DNA of 64,000 bases from an uncultured Carboxylicivirga sp. (GCA_947503525.1 CANNEA010000002.1:1054001-1118000), one strand, 5' to 3'; shown: positions 46,468 to 56,158, counted from the stretch's first letter. Program-made: numbers and translations. Notes: generated by a model not told the origin, from the sequence alone.

Positions 46468-47013
46468 TTATTTGTCTTCTCCGGGAAGAATGTTTGAAAT
46501 CTCGAATTCCTTAACGCTTATGCCTATGGAAGCTTCAAATTCTTTTTCATCCCATTGTTCAATACACAGCAGATGTTTCCCTTCCTCATCCTCAAAATCC
46601 CATGATCTGAATTCTTCCCATTCAGTACCTTTAGTAATGTTGTGGAAATAACCTGGTGATTCTTTCTCCAGAAAATAGCTCACACCCTTATAGGTAAGCT
46701 TTTTTGGAGGCTGCTGCCGAGCAATTAATGTATCAGTTAAATCGTCTTGTAGAGCACGAACCTTCACTTTCTCCATGAAAGTAATTTCCAGTTCATCGTC
46801 TTCTTCTATCCCCAGAAAGCGGGTTGTTTCACCATTATTAATCTGAAATTCCCTGGTGAAAAAGTTATTTCCCCAATCGTATTCCATTATGGCCTCAACT
46901 ACCCAGGTTGATAAATCATATTCAAATACAAAACCAACATCCAGATCTTGTACCCGGATGTTAGTGCTATCGTAATGAGGTTCTTTCTTTTTAAAAAAAT
47001 CAAATAATCCCAT
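46468..47013 (-). CDS. DUF4178 protein
   Basis: 181 residues, soluble. It opens MGLFDFFKKK and then has DLDVGFVFEYDLSTWVVEAI and RFLGIEEDDELEITF, typical of DUF4178, a beta-rich domain commonly encoded beside DUF350 and PspA genes. It takes the position that YjfK (DUF2491) has in E. coli. It is 20 bases downstream of pspA and 29 upstream of the Ser/Arg-rich gene. Biochemical role unknown. Confidence 0.8.
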   Translation of the reverse strand: MGLFDFFKKKEPHYDSTNIRVQDLDVGFVFEYDLSTWVVEAIMEYDWGNNFFTREFQINNGETTRFLGIEEDDELEITFMEKVKVRALQDDLTDTLIARQQPPKKLTYKGVSYFLEKESPGYFHNITKGTEWEEFRSWDFEDEEGKHLLCIEQWDEKEFEASIGISVKEFEISNILPGEDK

Positions 47014-47033
47014 AAATCAGAATGTTGGACGAA

Positions 47034-47741
47034 TTACTCGCCCTTGTTTTTTAATTTAGCCTTAAGCTCTTCCAATGAGTTTGACGCCTTTACATTCTTT
47101 TCGGAAAGAACGCCGTCAATTTCATCATCGATACTTTTGTTCTCCATACTTATTTCGCCATAAGCTTCAGATAAAGCCTCTTCCTGAGCTACTTTTTCCT
47201 TCATCTTTTCAAGCATTGAAACAGTACTTGAGCTGTCAATTCCACTTAATTGCTTATTGATTTTTTTCGTTGCACTACTAACGCGAGCACGAGCCTTTAA
47301 AGTACGCAATTCATTCTCGTAACTCGAGATGGTGCTCTTAAGCTTTTTAACGTTCTTATCGAGGTTGGCAATATTAGCATCAAATCGGTTCACTTCCTCT
47401 TGAGCACGTGAAGCTGCTTCAACGGCCTCTTCTTTTTTACTCAATGATTCAGTAGCCAATCGATCAGCTTCTGCAGGATCTAATTCTCCCTTTTCAGCTT
47501 TTTGTAATAGTAAGATGGCTTTTTGTTCATAGTTCTGTGCCATTGACTTACTGGTAGATAAATCTTTTTTACTACGAATGGCCATCGCTTTTACCTCAGC
47601 TAAAGCCTGTAGACTATTATCTAAATCTTTTTTAAGATCACGAATGCCTTGTTCGGTCATTTTAATCGGATCTTCTAATTTATCAACCATAGCGTGAGCC
47701 TCAGCTTTACCCACGTTAAATATTCTACCGAAAATTCCCAT
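47034..47741 (-). CDS. pspA: PspA/IM30-family envelope-stress protein
   Basis: 235-residue PspA/Vipp1-type coiled coil. The amphipathic N-terminus MGIFGRIFNVGKAEAHAMVDKLEDP is the membrane-binding helix, followed by long heptad helices (IRDLKKDLDNSLQALAEVKA, ANLDKNVKKLKSTISSYENEL). PspA proteins form ESCRT-III-like polymers on damaged inner membranes. It starts 11 bases after the DUF2170 gene and is the second gene of the set, matching YjfJ in E. coli. Confidence 0.92.
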   Translation of the reverse strand: MGIFGRIFNVGKAEAHAMVDKLEDPIKMTEQGIRDLKKDLDNSLQALAEVKAMAIRSKKDLSTSKSMAQNYEQKAILLLQKAEKGELDPAEADRLATESLSKKEEAVEAASRAQEEVNRFDANIANLDKNVKKLKSTISSYENELRTLKARARVSSATKKINKQLSGIDSSSTVSMLEKMKEKVAQEEALSEAYGEISMENKSIDDEIDGVLSEKNVKASNSLEELKAKLKNKGE

Positions 47742-47752
47742 TTCTGTTTTCT

Positions 47753-48148
47753 TTAAGCTTTTGAATATTCAATTAACTCATCTGAATACTCAGACAACAA
47801 CAACTTAAGAGAGTTAAGGCTCCCTTCCAACTCATTCAAATCTAAATTCTCTAACTGCAATGTGTCTCTGAAAATGACCTTTTTACCATCTTCATCCAAA
47901 ACAAAAGCGCCATGTACTATCTGACGGTTCATAGTTAGTAGGGATTTGAAAATATCCTCTGATCCATTTTTAAGTTCAAACAATAAACCTTCGATGATAA
48001 GGATTGAATCTTCGCAATCGATAATAAGGTTGGAAATGCCGTCTTCTTCTTTTTCAACAACAACTAATTCTTCAGCTGTATCTTCCGATACTATTCTGTA
48101 TTCAAGGTCAAGTAAATAGTCTTTAACCTTGTTAAAATGTTCACTCAT
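47753..48148 (-). CDS. DUF2170 protein (YjfI-like)
   Basis: 131 residues, acidic. It shows MNRQIVHGAFVLDEDGKKVIFRDTLQLENLDLNELE in separate stretches, characteristic of the DUF2170 family (E. coli YjfI). It is the first gene of the operon and lies 11 bases before pspA. YjfI has been found only with PspA paralogues of the YjfJ type, so it may be a regulator or partner of PspA; inference. Confidence 0.82.
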   Translation of the reverse strand: MSEHFNKVKDYLLDLEYRIVSEDTAEELVVVEKEEDGISNLIIDCEDSILIIEGLLFELKNGSEDIFKSLLTMNRQIVHGAFVLDEDGKKVIFRDTLQLENLDLNELEGSLNSLKLLLSEYSDELIEYSKA

Positions 48149-48183
48149 GTTTAACGTGTTTTATTATTGGTTATGGGACATAC

Positions 48184-48214
48184 CAAATATATAAAAAGAT
48201 TGTCAGGTTTGAAA
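48184..48214 (-). promoter_or_regulatory. Promoter of the DUF2170-pspA-polyamine operon
   Basis: On the minus strand TTTC (48211-48214), 19 bases, then TATATTTG (48184-48191), a perfect TAnnTTTG, 35 bases before the first start codon. No other strong promoter appears within the eight-gene set. Confidence 0.52.
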
Positions 48215-48305
48215 GAGGGAATTAATAACTGCAAAAGCATAGGTGTTATGAAAAATCATCATTGAAATAAACGGATCATTCTATGGTAAGAAGTGTATGT
48301 GGTAA

Positions 48306-49376
48306 CTAGTATTGCTGGCTTTTATAATAGCGCTCTATTCTTACTTCTTTCATTGCATTGAATGAGCTATTCATAATTATTTTGGATAATTCCTCTGCAA
48401 AGTATGGTGCAATCAATCCACCTCTGGAACCAAGTCCATTGAATATTCCAACTTTAGGTGAGTTGGGTAAAAAACCAATAACCGGTCTTCTGTCGTGCAT
48501 GGTTGGACGAATACCTGTTAATTGTTTATGGATTTGTAAATTCAGATCTGATATTTTTGACCATTGCTCAAGTAACTCATTAAGTTTGGTTTTTGAAGGT
48601 GAAAGATCTTTCCATTGGTGCTCAAATGTGGCACCTATCTTATATTTTTCCTGTCCAAGAGGCAAGACGAAAATGCCTTTTAATAATATGTTTTTTAGTT
48701 GAAGACCATTAATATGGACATTCAACAATTCACCTTTGGTATGTCTAAAATCCAGATTCTCGAAGAATTCACTATCCATATCTTTCTCACCTCGACAGAA
48801 AATAATTCTTTTAGCTCTAATCCCTTTCCATTCAGTTGAGTCCTTCAGCAACCTGAGGTCATTGTCGGAGAAATTTTCATCAATCAGCATCTCGTTTGTT
48901 TTCAGGAATTTCCTGTAAGCGCATAATAATAAGGGCATGTTTAAGCGACCACCTTTCTTAATACTGCCGAAGCCAAAAGGAGATTTAATACTTAAAGGGA
49001 GTTGTCGTGTTGAAATTGAAGGAGTAACATACTCGTGTAATAGACCTTTTTCAAGTCGTAGTTTCCAGAATTCATCATCTTGTTCACCATATATTTTATC
49101 CATCTCGATTTCGTGAAAAATACTTTCATTAAGCAATTCTTCCAACTCTTTGTAAACCGACTTTGCGTAGGGTAAGAATTGATCAACACTCCACGACTTT
49201 ATCATTCGTTTTATACCAATGGGGTTGATTATACCCGCAGCAACCTTAGATGATGAATTTGCCTGAGATTGGTCCACCACAATATGCTTAATACCATTTT
49301 TGTGCAGATGAAATGAAAGCAATGTGCCTGCCAATCCTTGACCTACAATAATGATTTCCTTGGAAGATGTTTTCAT
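48306..49376 (-). CDS. FAD-dependent oxidoreductase (DAO family)
   Basis: About 356 residues. The start at 49376 (MKTSSKEIIIVGQGLAGTLLSFHL) puts the FAD-binding GQGLAG at the N-terminus; four more codons are open upstream. Later features are AAGIINPIGIKRM, a FAD-stacking FCRGEKD, and the C-terminal GIRPTMHDRRPVIGFLP and NGLGSRGG, all of the D-amino-acid/glycine oxidase superfamily. It resembles the oxidase half of MnmC, but no methyltransferase is fused. The substrate is unknown. Confidence 0.85.
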   Translation of the reverse strand: MKTSSKEIIIVGQGLAGTLLSFHLHKNGIKHIVVDQSQANSSSKVAAGIINPIGIKRMIKSWSVDQFLPYAKSVYKELEELLNESIFHEIEMDKIYGEQDDEFWKLRLEKGLLHEYVTPSISTRQLPLSIKSPFGFGSIKKGGRLNMPLLLCAYRKFLKTNEMLIDENFSDNDLRLLKDSTEWKGIRAKRIIFCRGEKDMDSEFFENLDFRHTKGELLNVHINGLQLKNILLKGIFVLPLGQEKYKIGATFEHQWKDLSPSKTKLNELLEQWSKISDLNLQIHKQLTGIRPTMHDRRPVIGFLPNSPKVGIFNGLGSRGGLIAPYFAEELSKIIMNSSFNAMKEVRIERYYKSQQY

Positions 49377-49561
49377 TCTTCTATTCATGCAATTTCCCCA
49401 TTTTGATCAATGAGCTTGTATTTTAGAAGGGATAAGAAAGAAAATGCACAATTGTTCAATTATCTGTAACATGATTACAACTCTGCGTCGCCTTTGAGTT
49501 CTATATTTCGGCTTTCAAATAAAAGGAAGAATTTGTAATTCTAAGTACAAAAACAAAACAA

Positions 49562-51850
49562 ATGATAAAACTGTCAAATGTATTAAAGTTTAGCTGCATT
49601 ATTGTAAGCACTTTGGTATTAAGTTGTGCCTTGTTTTTAGGATGTGTGCACAATAATAATGATCAAAAGTTTAACTTAATTCCGTATCCATCCGAAATTC
49701 ATGCCACTGGTGGTACTTACATCTTACCAACAAATACATTGACATTTGAAAACGGTTCTGTTGATGCACATTTCCTTACTCTTATTAAATCATCGTTTAC
49801 TACTATAGAAATCAAGGAAGGAACAAAAGCAAATATATCATGTGAGATAGTTGATTCTGATACTATTAAAAAAGAAGCCTATCAGCTATCAATAAATAAT
49901 AATGGTGTTGAGATTAAAGCCAGCACACATGCAGGTTTGTTTTACGGTATACAGACACTTCGTCAATTAATCCAGGTTGGAACACAAGGATCATCGAAAA
50001 TACCGATGGTGGAGATTGTGGATTATCCACGTTTTAAATGGAGGGGAATGCATCTGGATGTTTCCAGACATTTTTTCTCGGTGGATGAAATAAAGCAGTT
50101 TTTGGACTATATGGCCATGAATAAGCTAAATACTTTTCACTGGCATTTGGTAGATGATCAAGGTTGGAGATTGGAGATAAAAAAATATCCAAAACTCACA
50201 GAAATAGGGGCCTGGCGTGATAATGTTGGATTTTCAGCCAATCAGGATAAAGGTTTGAATAGGATTAATTCTACACCATATGGAGGGTATTATACTCAAG
50301 AGCATGTCAGAGATATTGTGGCCTATGCATCTGATCGAAATATTACCATCGTACCAGAAATAGAGTTGCCTGGTCATTCAGCAGCTGCTTTAGTGGCCTA
50401 TCCTGAATATTACTGCAATAATGCAGGGGCACTTAAAATATGGGATCAGGCTGGAGTTTCTGCAGGTGTATATTGTGCGGGAAAGGAACAAGTATTTACC
50501 TTTCTTGAAGATGTTTTGGACGAAACAATGGCTTTGTTTCCTTCTGAATTTATTCATATTGGTGGGGATGAAACGCCAAAAGATACCTGGTTGGCTTGTC
50601 CGGATTGTAGAAAGCGGATGAAAGAAGAAGGCGCTCACGATGAGCATGAATTGCAGAGCTATTTTGTAAAGCGAATTGAAAAATATTTAAATACGAATAA
50701 TAGACGATTAATTGGTTGGGATGAAATATTAGATGGAGGTTTGGCGCCAAATGCGGCCGTGATGTCTTGGAGAGGCGTGTCAGGAGGAATTAAAGCTGCT
50801 GAGGCCGGACATGATGTGGTGATGTCGCCTATGTTTCCATTTTATTTTAATCATACACAAAACCACTTAAGTTCATCGCCCGGCCACTCGGGGATAAGTA
50901 CTTTGAGAGATGTCTATACTTTTCCAATTATTCCAGAAGATGTTTCGGAAGACAACCGAAAGCACATAATCGGGATTCAGGCTAATATGTGGAGTGAATA
51001 TATGCCTGAATTTAGGCACATTGAGTACAATCTATTTCCTCGTATCTATGCGATAGCGGAACAAGCATGGAGTCCTTCCACACGTTCCTGGGATGATTTT
51101 TACTCAAGGGTTCAACATCGTTTAGATGTTGTAAAGGAGGCTGGAATTAATGTCGGTGAGGTCAGTTACCATGTGGATATAAAAGTTAAGCCAAATTATT
51201 CAGATAAATCGGCAGATATCGAATTTATAAGTGAAAGATCGGATGCTGTGTTTTATACTCTGGATGGATCAGAACCAAAAGTTACAAGCAAGTTATATAC
51301 CAAGACTTTTGTGGTGTCAGAAAATGCCCATATTAAGGCGATTCAGTTTAAAGCAGATGAAACTAAAACAAATGTTTCTGAGAAAGAGATTAATTTTCAC
51401 AAAGCATTCGGTAAGCCCTATAAGCTAAAATATGATCATGCCCCGCAATATGATGGTGGAGGGAACTATGGGTTGACAAATGGATTCTTGGGGGTGATGA
51501 TTGGTGTTGAAGCTAAGCCGATAGAGGTAATTATAGATCTGGGAGAATTAATGAAGATTAGTAAAATTAATGCGCGATTCAAGAATCAACCTATGTCGTG
51601 GGTGTTTAGTCCTGAAAAAGTTAGTTATGCCATATCGGAAGATGGCAGTGAATTTAAATTGGTAAAGGAGATTATTCCGGAGCAAAAGCAAAGTAATGTT
51701 AACGAGATTGTTGAATTTTTGGGAGAATTTGAGTTGTCTAACGCAAGGTATGTAAAGGTAGTAGCTAAGAATGTTGGCGTGTGCCCTGATTGGCATCCGG
51801 CGGCCGGAGGAAAAGCGTGGTTGTTTTCAGATGAAATTATAGTTGAATAA
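49562..51850 (+). CDS. Beta-N-acetylhexosaminidase (GH20), lipoprotein
   Basis: 762-residue exo-hexosaminidase. The lipoprotein signal ends LFLGC (Cys28). A GH20b N-domain (about 35-155) is followed by the catalytic barrel with MHLDVSRHFF, FHWHLVDDQGWR and the catalytic Asp-Glu in IGGDETPKDTW near residue 335. After about 540 come a chitobiase C-terminal-type domain (SDAVFYTLDGSEP) and an F5/8 type C-like carbohydrate-binding domain to the end. It removes terminal GlcNAc/GalNAc from glycans or chitin fragments outside the cytoplasm. It stands alone, without a SusCD pair. Confidence 0.93.
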   Translation: MIKLSNVLKFSCIIVSTLVLSCALFLGCVHNNNDQKFNLIPYPSEIHATGGTYILPTNTLTFENGSVDAHFLTLIKSSFTTIEIKEGTKANISCEIVDSDTIKKEAYQLSINNNGVEIKASTHAGLFYGIQTLRQLIQVGTQGSSKIPMVEIVDYPRFKWRGMHLDVSRHFFSVDEIKQFLDYMAMNKLNTFHWHLVDDQGWRLEIKKYPKLTEIGAWRDNVGFSANQDKGLNRINSTPYGGYYTQEHVRDIVAYASDRNITIVPEIELPGHSAAALVAYPEYYCNNAGALKIWDQAGVSAGVYCAGKEQVFTFLEDVLDETMALFPSEFIHIGGDETPKDTWLACPDCRKRMKEEGAHDEHELQSYFVKRIEKYLNTNNRRLIGWDEILDGGLAPNAAVMSWRGVSGGIKAAEAGHDVVMSPMFPFYFNHTQNHLSSSPGHSGISTLRDVYTFPIIPEDVSEDNRKHIIGIQANMWSEYMPEFRHIEYNLFPRIYAIAEQAWSPSTRSWDDFYSRVQHRLDVVKEAGINVGEVSYHVDIKVKPNYSDKSADIEFISERSDAVFYTLDGSEPKVTSKLYTKTFVVSENAHIKAIQFKADETKTNVSEKEINFHKAFGKPYKLKYDHAPQYDGGGNYGLTNGFLGVMIGVEAKPIEVIIDLGELMKISKINARFKNQPMSWVFSPEKVSYAISEDGSEFKLVKEIIPEQKQSNVNEIVEFLGEFELSNARYVKVVAKNVGVCPDWHPAAGGKAWLFSDEIIVE

Positions 51851-51971
51851 TCCTTTTTGAAACGACTTCCATTAATTTCCAAATGTATTAAGTGTTGTTA
51901 GAGCAGGATTGGTTTAAGTCTATTTATGTAAGACTACTTTATTAAATGCAGCGTTTTTTTATAGAAAAGCT

Positions 51972-52910
51972 CTACTTAAGTGGAAGCGTGAAAAAGAATT
52001 TAGATCCCTCTCCAGGCTTGGATTGTAACCTTATTCTGCCATCCAATAATGAAAGCATCTCTTTACATATCGATAAGCCAAGCCCAGTGCCTCCAGTTCG
52101 ATTAGCAAGTTCGATTTCACCCTGTTTAAAACGTTCAAATATTATTGTTTGTATTTCGGGTTGGATACCTACACCACTATCCTCAATAAAAAACTCAATT
52201 TCTTTATCAACCACACTATATCCAAAACTTATACAGCCTTGATGAGTAAATTTAATAGCGTTATTGATTAGGTTATTACATATGCGACGTAGTTTTTCAT
52301 TGTCGGTGTAAATAGAAATTTGTTTATCATCCTCTTTTACAGAAAGTGTAAAGTGTATTTGTTCTTTCATTAAAGGTGTAAAACTATTGTAGATGCTTTG
52401 CATAAATGGGTAGAGGTCAATTTGTTTTTTTGTGACAATTATATTGCCAGATTCAAGCAAGGAGGTATCCATTACATCATTTACAATGGCTAGTAGTTGC
52501 TTTGAGCTTTTTAGAATAACATTCAGATATTGTTTTGTTTCAGAGTTAACCTCAGTATGCGTAACCGCTAATTCGGAGAATCCTATAATGGCATTCATTG
52601 GTGTTCTTAATTCATGAGACATGTTTTCAATAAACGCCGTTTTAAGTTTCTCATTTTCTTTAGCGCTTGCCTCTGCTTTTCGAATTCGTATGAGGTGTTT
52701 TTTTGTAAAGAAAAATAGTGAAACCGCTGTAGCTAGAACATAGAACCATCCTTTATAATGCTGAAGTAAGGTAAGGGTATCCTGATCGTCTGTTATACCG
52801 GAAACAAATTGATCAGAGAAGAGTATCCAAACTAAACCTATAATCAAATAGGCCAAAGAAATTCGATATTCAAACGGAATTCTCTTATAAGAAAAGCGAT
52901 TGTTATTCAT
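51972..52910 (-). CDS. Membrane sensor histidine kinase
   Basis: 312 residues. Two membrane helices (ISLAYLIIGLVWILF and YVLATAVSLFFFTKK) enclose a very short loop of about 20 residues, too small for an ordinary sensor domain. The HisKA phosphoacceptor is His99 in NMSHELRTPMNA, and the HATPase has NLINNAIKF, DSGVGIQPE and GGTGLGLSI. No response regulator is adjacent. It shares the kinase-core architecture of the PAS kinase at 30.7 kb. Confidence 0.9.
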   Translation of the reverse strand: MNNNRFSYKRIPFEYRISLAYLIIGLVWILFSDQFVSGITDDQDTLTLLQHYKGWFYVLATAVSLFFFTKKHLIRIRKAEASAKENEKLKTAFIENMSHELRTPMNAIIGFSELAVTHTEVNSETKQYLNVILKSSKQLLAIVNDVMDTSLLESGNIIVTKKQIDLYPFMQSIYNSFTPLMKEQIHFTLSVKEDDKQISIYTDNEKLRRICNNLINNAIKFTHQGCISFGYSVVDKEIEFFIEDSGVGIQPEIQTIIFERFKQGEIELANRTGGTGLGLSICKEMLSLLDGRIRLQSKPGEGSKFFFTLPLK

Positions 52911-53114
52911 TCATAAAGTGCTTAGTACATGCTTAAAATCGTAACGGTATTAAAAGTATTTTATAACACCAATCGCAGATTAACAATTTAGCAATTGGTT
53001 TATTTTCCATATTAAGAAAAATAAGAGAGCTAAATTTGCATTAAAAAAATTGAACAGTCAAGCTCTTATCAATTAGCTTGCCAAAATATGTGTCGTTTTA
53101 TAATTTGTGACAAT

Positions 53115-53149
53115 AAAAAAGCCAAGATTTGTTTAACCTTGGCTTTTAT
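53115..53149 (-). terminator. Intrinsic terminator after the DUF5723 gene
   Basis: AAAAGCCAAG (53117-53126) and CTTGGCTTTT (53138-53147) with an 11-base loop; on the minus strand six T follow the stem. Confidence 0.88.
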
Positions 53150-53165
53150 AAGTGATTATTAAATT

Positions 53166-54524
53166 TTAGAAAACAAGGTTTATACCTAAGCGAGTATTAA
53201 CGTATTTTGCATTTTTAGGATCTAGAATTGAATTAATGTGGTCAGTTACACAATAGAATTGTAATGGGCCTCCTTTCAGCATAACACCTGCACCAAAATT
53301 AGCTGGTGCATTTTTCATGAGTGAATATGTAAACACAGTTGAAAATGCACTTCCAGGAGATAGTCCTGCAGCCAAAGTTGTTTCCGGAATCCATTTGCCA
53401 TCCAGAATATAGCTTTTTGAAACTGCTCCCAGGCTTAACCAGTTTTTAGGTTTATATTCAGCAGTAACATTAAAACTAGCCATAAGGCCCGTTTTGTATG
53501 TAGTTTCTTCTTCTGAAACCTTAAATGAATTTTTGAATTCATCAGCTAAGTCATCCCAATAATTATCATCTTGGCCATCTTCACCTGCTATCTCATCGGA
53601 AATATCCATACCATTAAATTCAAATTCACCTTTCGAATAGAATCGTGAAGTTCTTGTTTTCCAATTGATATATCCTAAATCATTTACAGCAGCCCCAATG
53701 GTTAATTTGTTAGTTGCTTGATAAGTTAAACCAATATCAAAGCCCCATCCTCTATTGTCATTTGTAAATAAATCTCCACGATCAATATTCTCGTCATAGC
53801 TCATTGAACTAACATATCCCTCTTCATCATATTCTACAGAAACGGGTAATGAAGTTTGGAACTCTGCATCTGTATATACTCTCATTGCTCCGTTTTCAAA
53901 GGTTTCCATTCCAACATCAAACTTTTGAGATTCAATACTTGCCACACCAAATAAATATTTGGCACGGAATCCAATGGAGAATTTATCACCTATATAGCGG
54001 CTGTAGCCTAAAGCAACTTCTGTGTAATTCATTCCATTTAAATACAAACCGGCCAGGCTATGATTAATTGGACGATCATTATCATAGTCCCAATTACCTA
54101 GCCTAAGATCTAACAGTGATGAAGGATAATTAATTTTTGCCTTAAATCGGTAGTTGATATCAAATGTAAAATAGGACTGCCCACTGGCGAATCCAAAACC
54201 TAATACTTGGATGGACACTTCAGTAGCCAACTGGTTATTATCCTGAAGTGCACCTGATAGGTTATCCAGGTTTACAATTAAGGAATCGGCTCTTAGTCCG
54301 CTACCTTGGGTTATAAGTTCTGACCATGAAAATCCGGTGTTTTGACCATTAATCTTGATGCTCCCTAATGCTGGCAACGCAAAGTAGTTTCCCTTAACAG
54401 GCCTGAAGGCCGGATTTATTTGACTTGATTGTGGAACGCCATTAAGAAACATAAGTGCGTTGTCTTGCGCAAAGCTACCAAGCGCAAAGGTCAGTATGAA
54501 TAAGGTAATATATATTTGTTTCAT
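53166..54524 (-). CDS. DUF5723 outer-membrane beta-barrel protein
   Basis: 452 residues. Signal peptide MKQIYITLFILTFALGSFAQ, then ALMFLNGVPQSSQINPAFRP, the hallmark start of DUF5723 proteins, and FSIGFRAKYLFGV-like barrel strands to a C-terminal LGINLVF. The family is distantly like the PorV/type IX-associated barrel proteins. It lies 42 bases after a lipoprotein gene with no terminator between, suggesting a two-component outer-membrane unit. Function unknown. Confidence 0.85.
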   Translation of the reverse strand: MKQIYITLFILTFALGSFAQDNALMFLNGVPQSSQINPAFRPVKGNYFALPALGSIKINGQNTGFSWSELITQGSGLRADSLIVNLDNLSGALQDNNQLATEVSIQVLGFGFASGQSYFTFDINYRFKAKINYPSSLLDLRLGNWDYDNDRPINHSLAGLYLNGMNYTEVALGYSRYIGDKFSIGFRAKYLFGVASIESQKFDVGMETFENGAMRVYTDAEFQTSLPVSVEYDEEGYVSSMSYDENIDRGDLFTNDNRGWGFDIGLTYQATNKLTIGAAVNDLGYINWKTRTSRFYSKGEFEFNGMDISDEIAGEDGQDDNYWDDLADEFKNSFKVSEEETTYKTGLMASFNVTAEYKPKNWLSLGAVSKSYILDGKWIPETTLAAGLSPGSAFSTVFTYSLMKNAPANFGAGVMLKGGPLQFYCVTDHINSILDPKNAKYVNTRLGINLVF

Positions 54525-54566
54525 TGTTTTTGAAATTGAAGTGTCAATAGAACTAAAGTTTAATGC

Positions 54567-56078
54567 TTATAAGCTAACTTCACCTTTTAATGAAATCTGC
54601 ACTGCCAACTCGTTGTTGGTTAAAATAACCACTGGCTGATTTTGCTCGTAGTTGCTCGACTTTAAGCCTAACCTGATGATTAACTTATCGATTGTATTTA
54701 ACTTTTCAATTTGCTCTGTATTCAGTTCAATTTCTTCCTTCTTCATTGATTTTCCTGACACTATTCCTCTTGAATCGACTTCGGCTGCATCAATAATGTT
54801 GGCTTTAATAGTTTCTGTAATAGTATTGGATTCGCTATCGTAAAAGTCAATAAAAGCTTCTGCTTCAAAAGGAAATCCATTTTCACTATTAATGACTAGT
54901 TTGGCTTTTTGAAGCTCTTGAAGTATATCATTGTCCGACATGTCAATTGTGTCGATGTCCAATGTGGAGTTAATTACTACTTCCAAAGGAACTTCAACCA
55001 CGTATCCCATGTATATTGTGCTTTGATCATCAAGTTCAATTTCTGAACTCAGATCGGCTTCAGGATTTAGTAACAGGTTTCCTGTGTATGTAAATCGTTT
55101 AGGGACTTCAAACAAGAAATCTTTGAAATTGGAATTGGTTTTATCGATTGTTATTGTATCTGACACCACATCCAGATGAGAAGGACACTCGCTAATGGAC
55201 ATGAGTTCAGGTGTTATCAGTTCAATGGTCTCTTTTGACTCCAACTCACCGGTAATTTGTGCATCAAATAGCCCTTTAAACGGTGTTGAATTATTAACTA
55301 ATATTTTAAACCTTGGATCATCAAATTCAATTCCATCAGGAAAGTTATTAAATACGTCGAAATCAAAATCGTATTGACCATTATTAATACTTATTGGTAT
55401 TTCTCCAATACTGCCTTTTACATAGTTTATATTGAAGTCAGACATGCTTATTGCAATGTTTCCAACAGCATTGGAGTTAACCGTTCCGTTATTCGGTTGA
55501 ATGCTAACTTCAATTGGAATTTCATTATTACTTAAGTCAAGTCGCATTGTGTAGGTTTGAACTATGCTCTCATTGCTCTGCAAATCAACAGCTATTGCAC
55601 TATTACTTGACACTGAGCTTGGGAATGTCATGTTCACGGTTATGGGTTCTGCTAATTCGCTCCCAGTCATTGATATAGTATAACTAATGTCAACTGTACT
55701 CAGGTTGGCATTTGGAATTGACAGTGGAAAACTTAATTGTTGAGATATTTGCGGTTGAATTAAGAAAGCAGAATAAGGAACCGGTATGTCAACATTTTGA
55801 GATGATATCTTAATCATATCATTCAAACCAATATGTGCTACGGAATCGCTTTCCTGAAAGAGCATTATTCTCTCGTTACCGTCGTCGTCAAGATAGTATT
55901 TTACGTAATCTGTATCTTCTGATAAGATATCACCCATAGTGATATTTGCAACGGCTAATGGTAATGCGATACCTGTAGTTAAATTAAACTCATCTGATAA
56001 TTTGTCGGTGTCGAATTCCTCCCCAATACAACTTGCCAATAACCCAATTAACAGCAAGTTAATCCACGTTCTTTTCAT
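54567..56078 (-). CDS. Hypothetical lipoprotein paired with DUF5723
   Basis: About 503 residues; unknown family. The ATG at 56078 gives a lipoprotein signal MKRTWINLLLIGLLASC (Cys17) followed by acidic IGEEFDTDKL; an ATG 24 bases further upstream would bury it. The mature part is beta-rich, repetitive in Asn, Ser and Ile, with hydrophobic strand pairs such as TVDISYTISMTGSELAEPI, suggesting several immunoglobulin-like domains. In the predicted leader AAGCCCA-5 bases-TGGGCTT (56095-56113) forms a hairpin 16 bases before the start. Confidence 0.72.
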   Translation of the reverse strand: MKRTWINLLLIGLLASCIGEEFDTDKLSDEFNLTTGIALPLAVANITMGDILSEDTDYVKYYLDDDGNERIMLFQESDSVAHIGLNDMIKISSQNVDIPVPYSAFLIQPQISQQLSFPLSIPNANLSTVDISYTISMTGSELAEPITVNMTFPSSVSSNSAIAVDLQSNESIVQTYTMRLDLSNNEIPIEVSIQPNNGTVNSNAVGNIAISMSDFNINYVKGSIGEIPISINNGQYDFDFDVFNNFPDGIEFDDPRFKILVNNSTPFKGLFDAQITGELESKETIELITPELMSISECPSHLDVVSDTITIDKTNSNFKDFLFEVPKRFTYTGNLLLNPEADLSSEIELDDQSTIYMGYVVEVPLEVVINSTLDIDTIDMSDNDILQELQKAKLVINSENGFPFEAEAFIDFYDSESNTITETIKANIIDAAEVDSRGIVSGKSMKKEEIELNTEQIEKLNTIDKLIIRLGLKSSNYEQNQPVVILTNNELAVQISLKGEVSL

Positions 56079-56094
56079 CTCTGTAAATTTTTTT

Positions 56095-56113
56095 AAGCCC
56101 AATAGCTGGGCTT
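56095..56113 (-). promoter_or_regulatory. Leader hairpin of the lipoprotein-DUF5723 operon
   Basis: AAGCCCA (56095-56101) and TGGGCTT (56107-56113), a 7-base stem with a 5-base loop, 16 bases upstream of the lipoprotein start codon and without a T run on that strand. It may protect the transcript or tune translation. Confidence 0.4.
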
Positions 56114-56158
56114 ACTCCCCCTTTATGATAGTTGTCTAGATAATGGATGTAACGAAGC

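Noticed and set aside
53021-53069. TAAATTTG on the plus strand (53031) with a flanking imperfect hairpin, perhaps a small RNA
   Set aside because: No -33 element, no gene follows on that strand, and the transcript would run into the minus-strand DUF5723 terminator. Kept only as a note.
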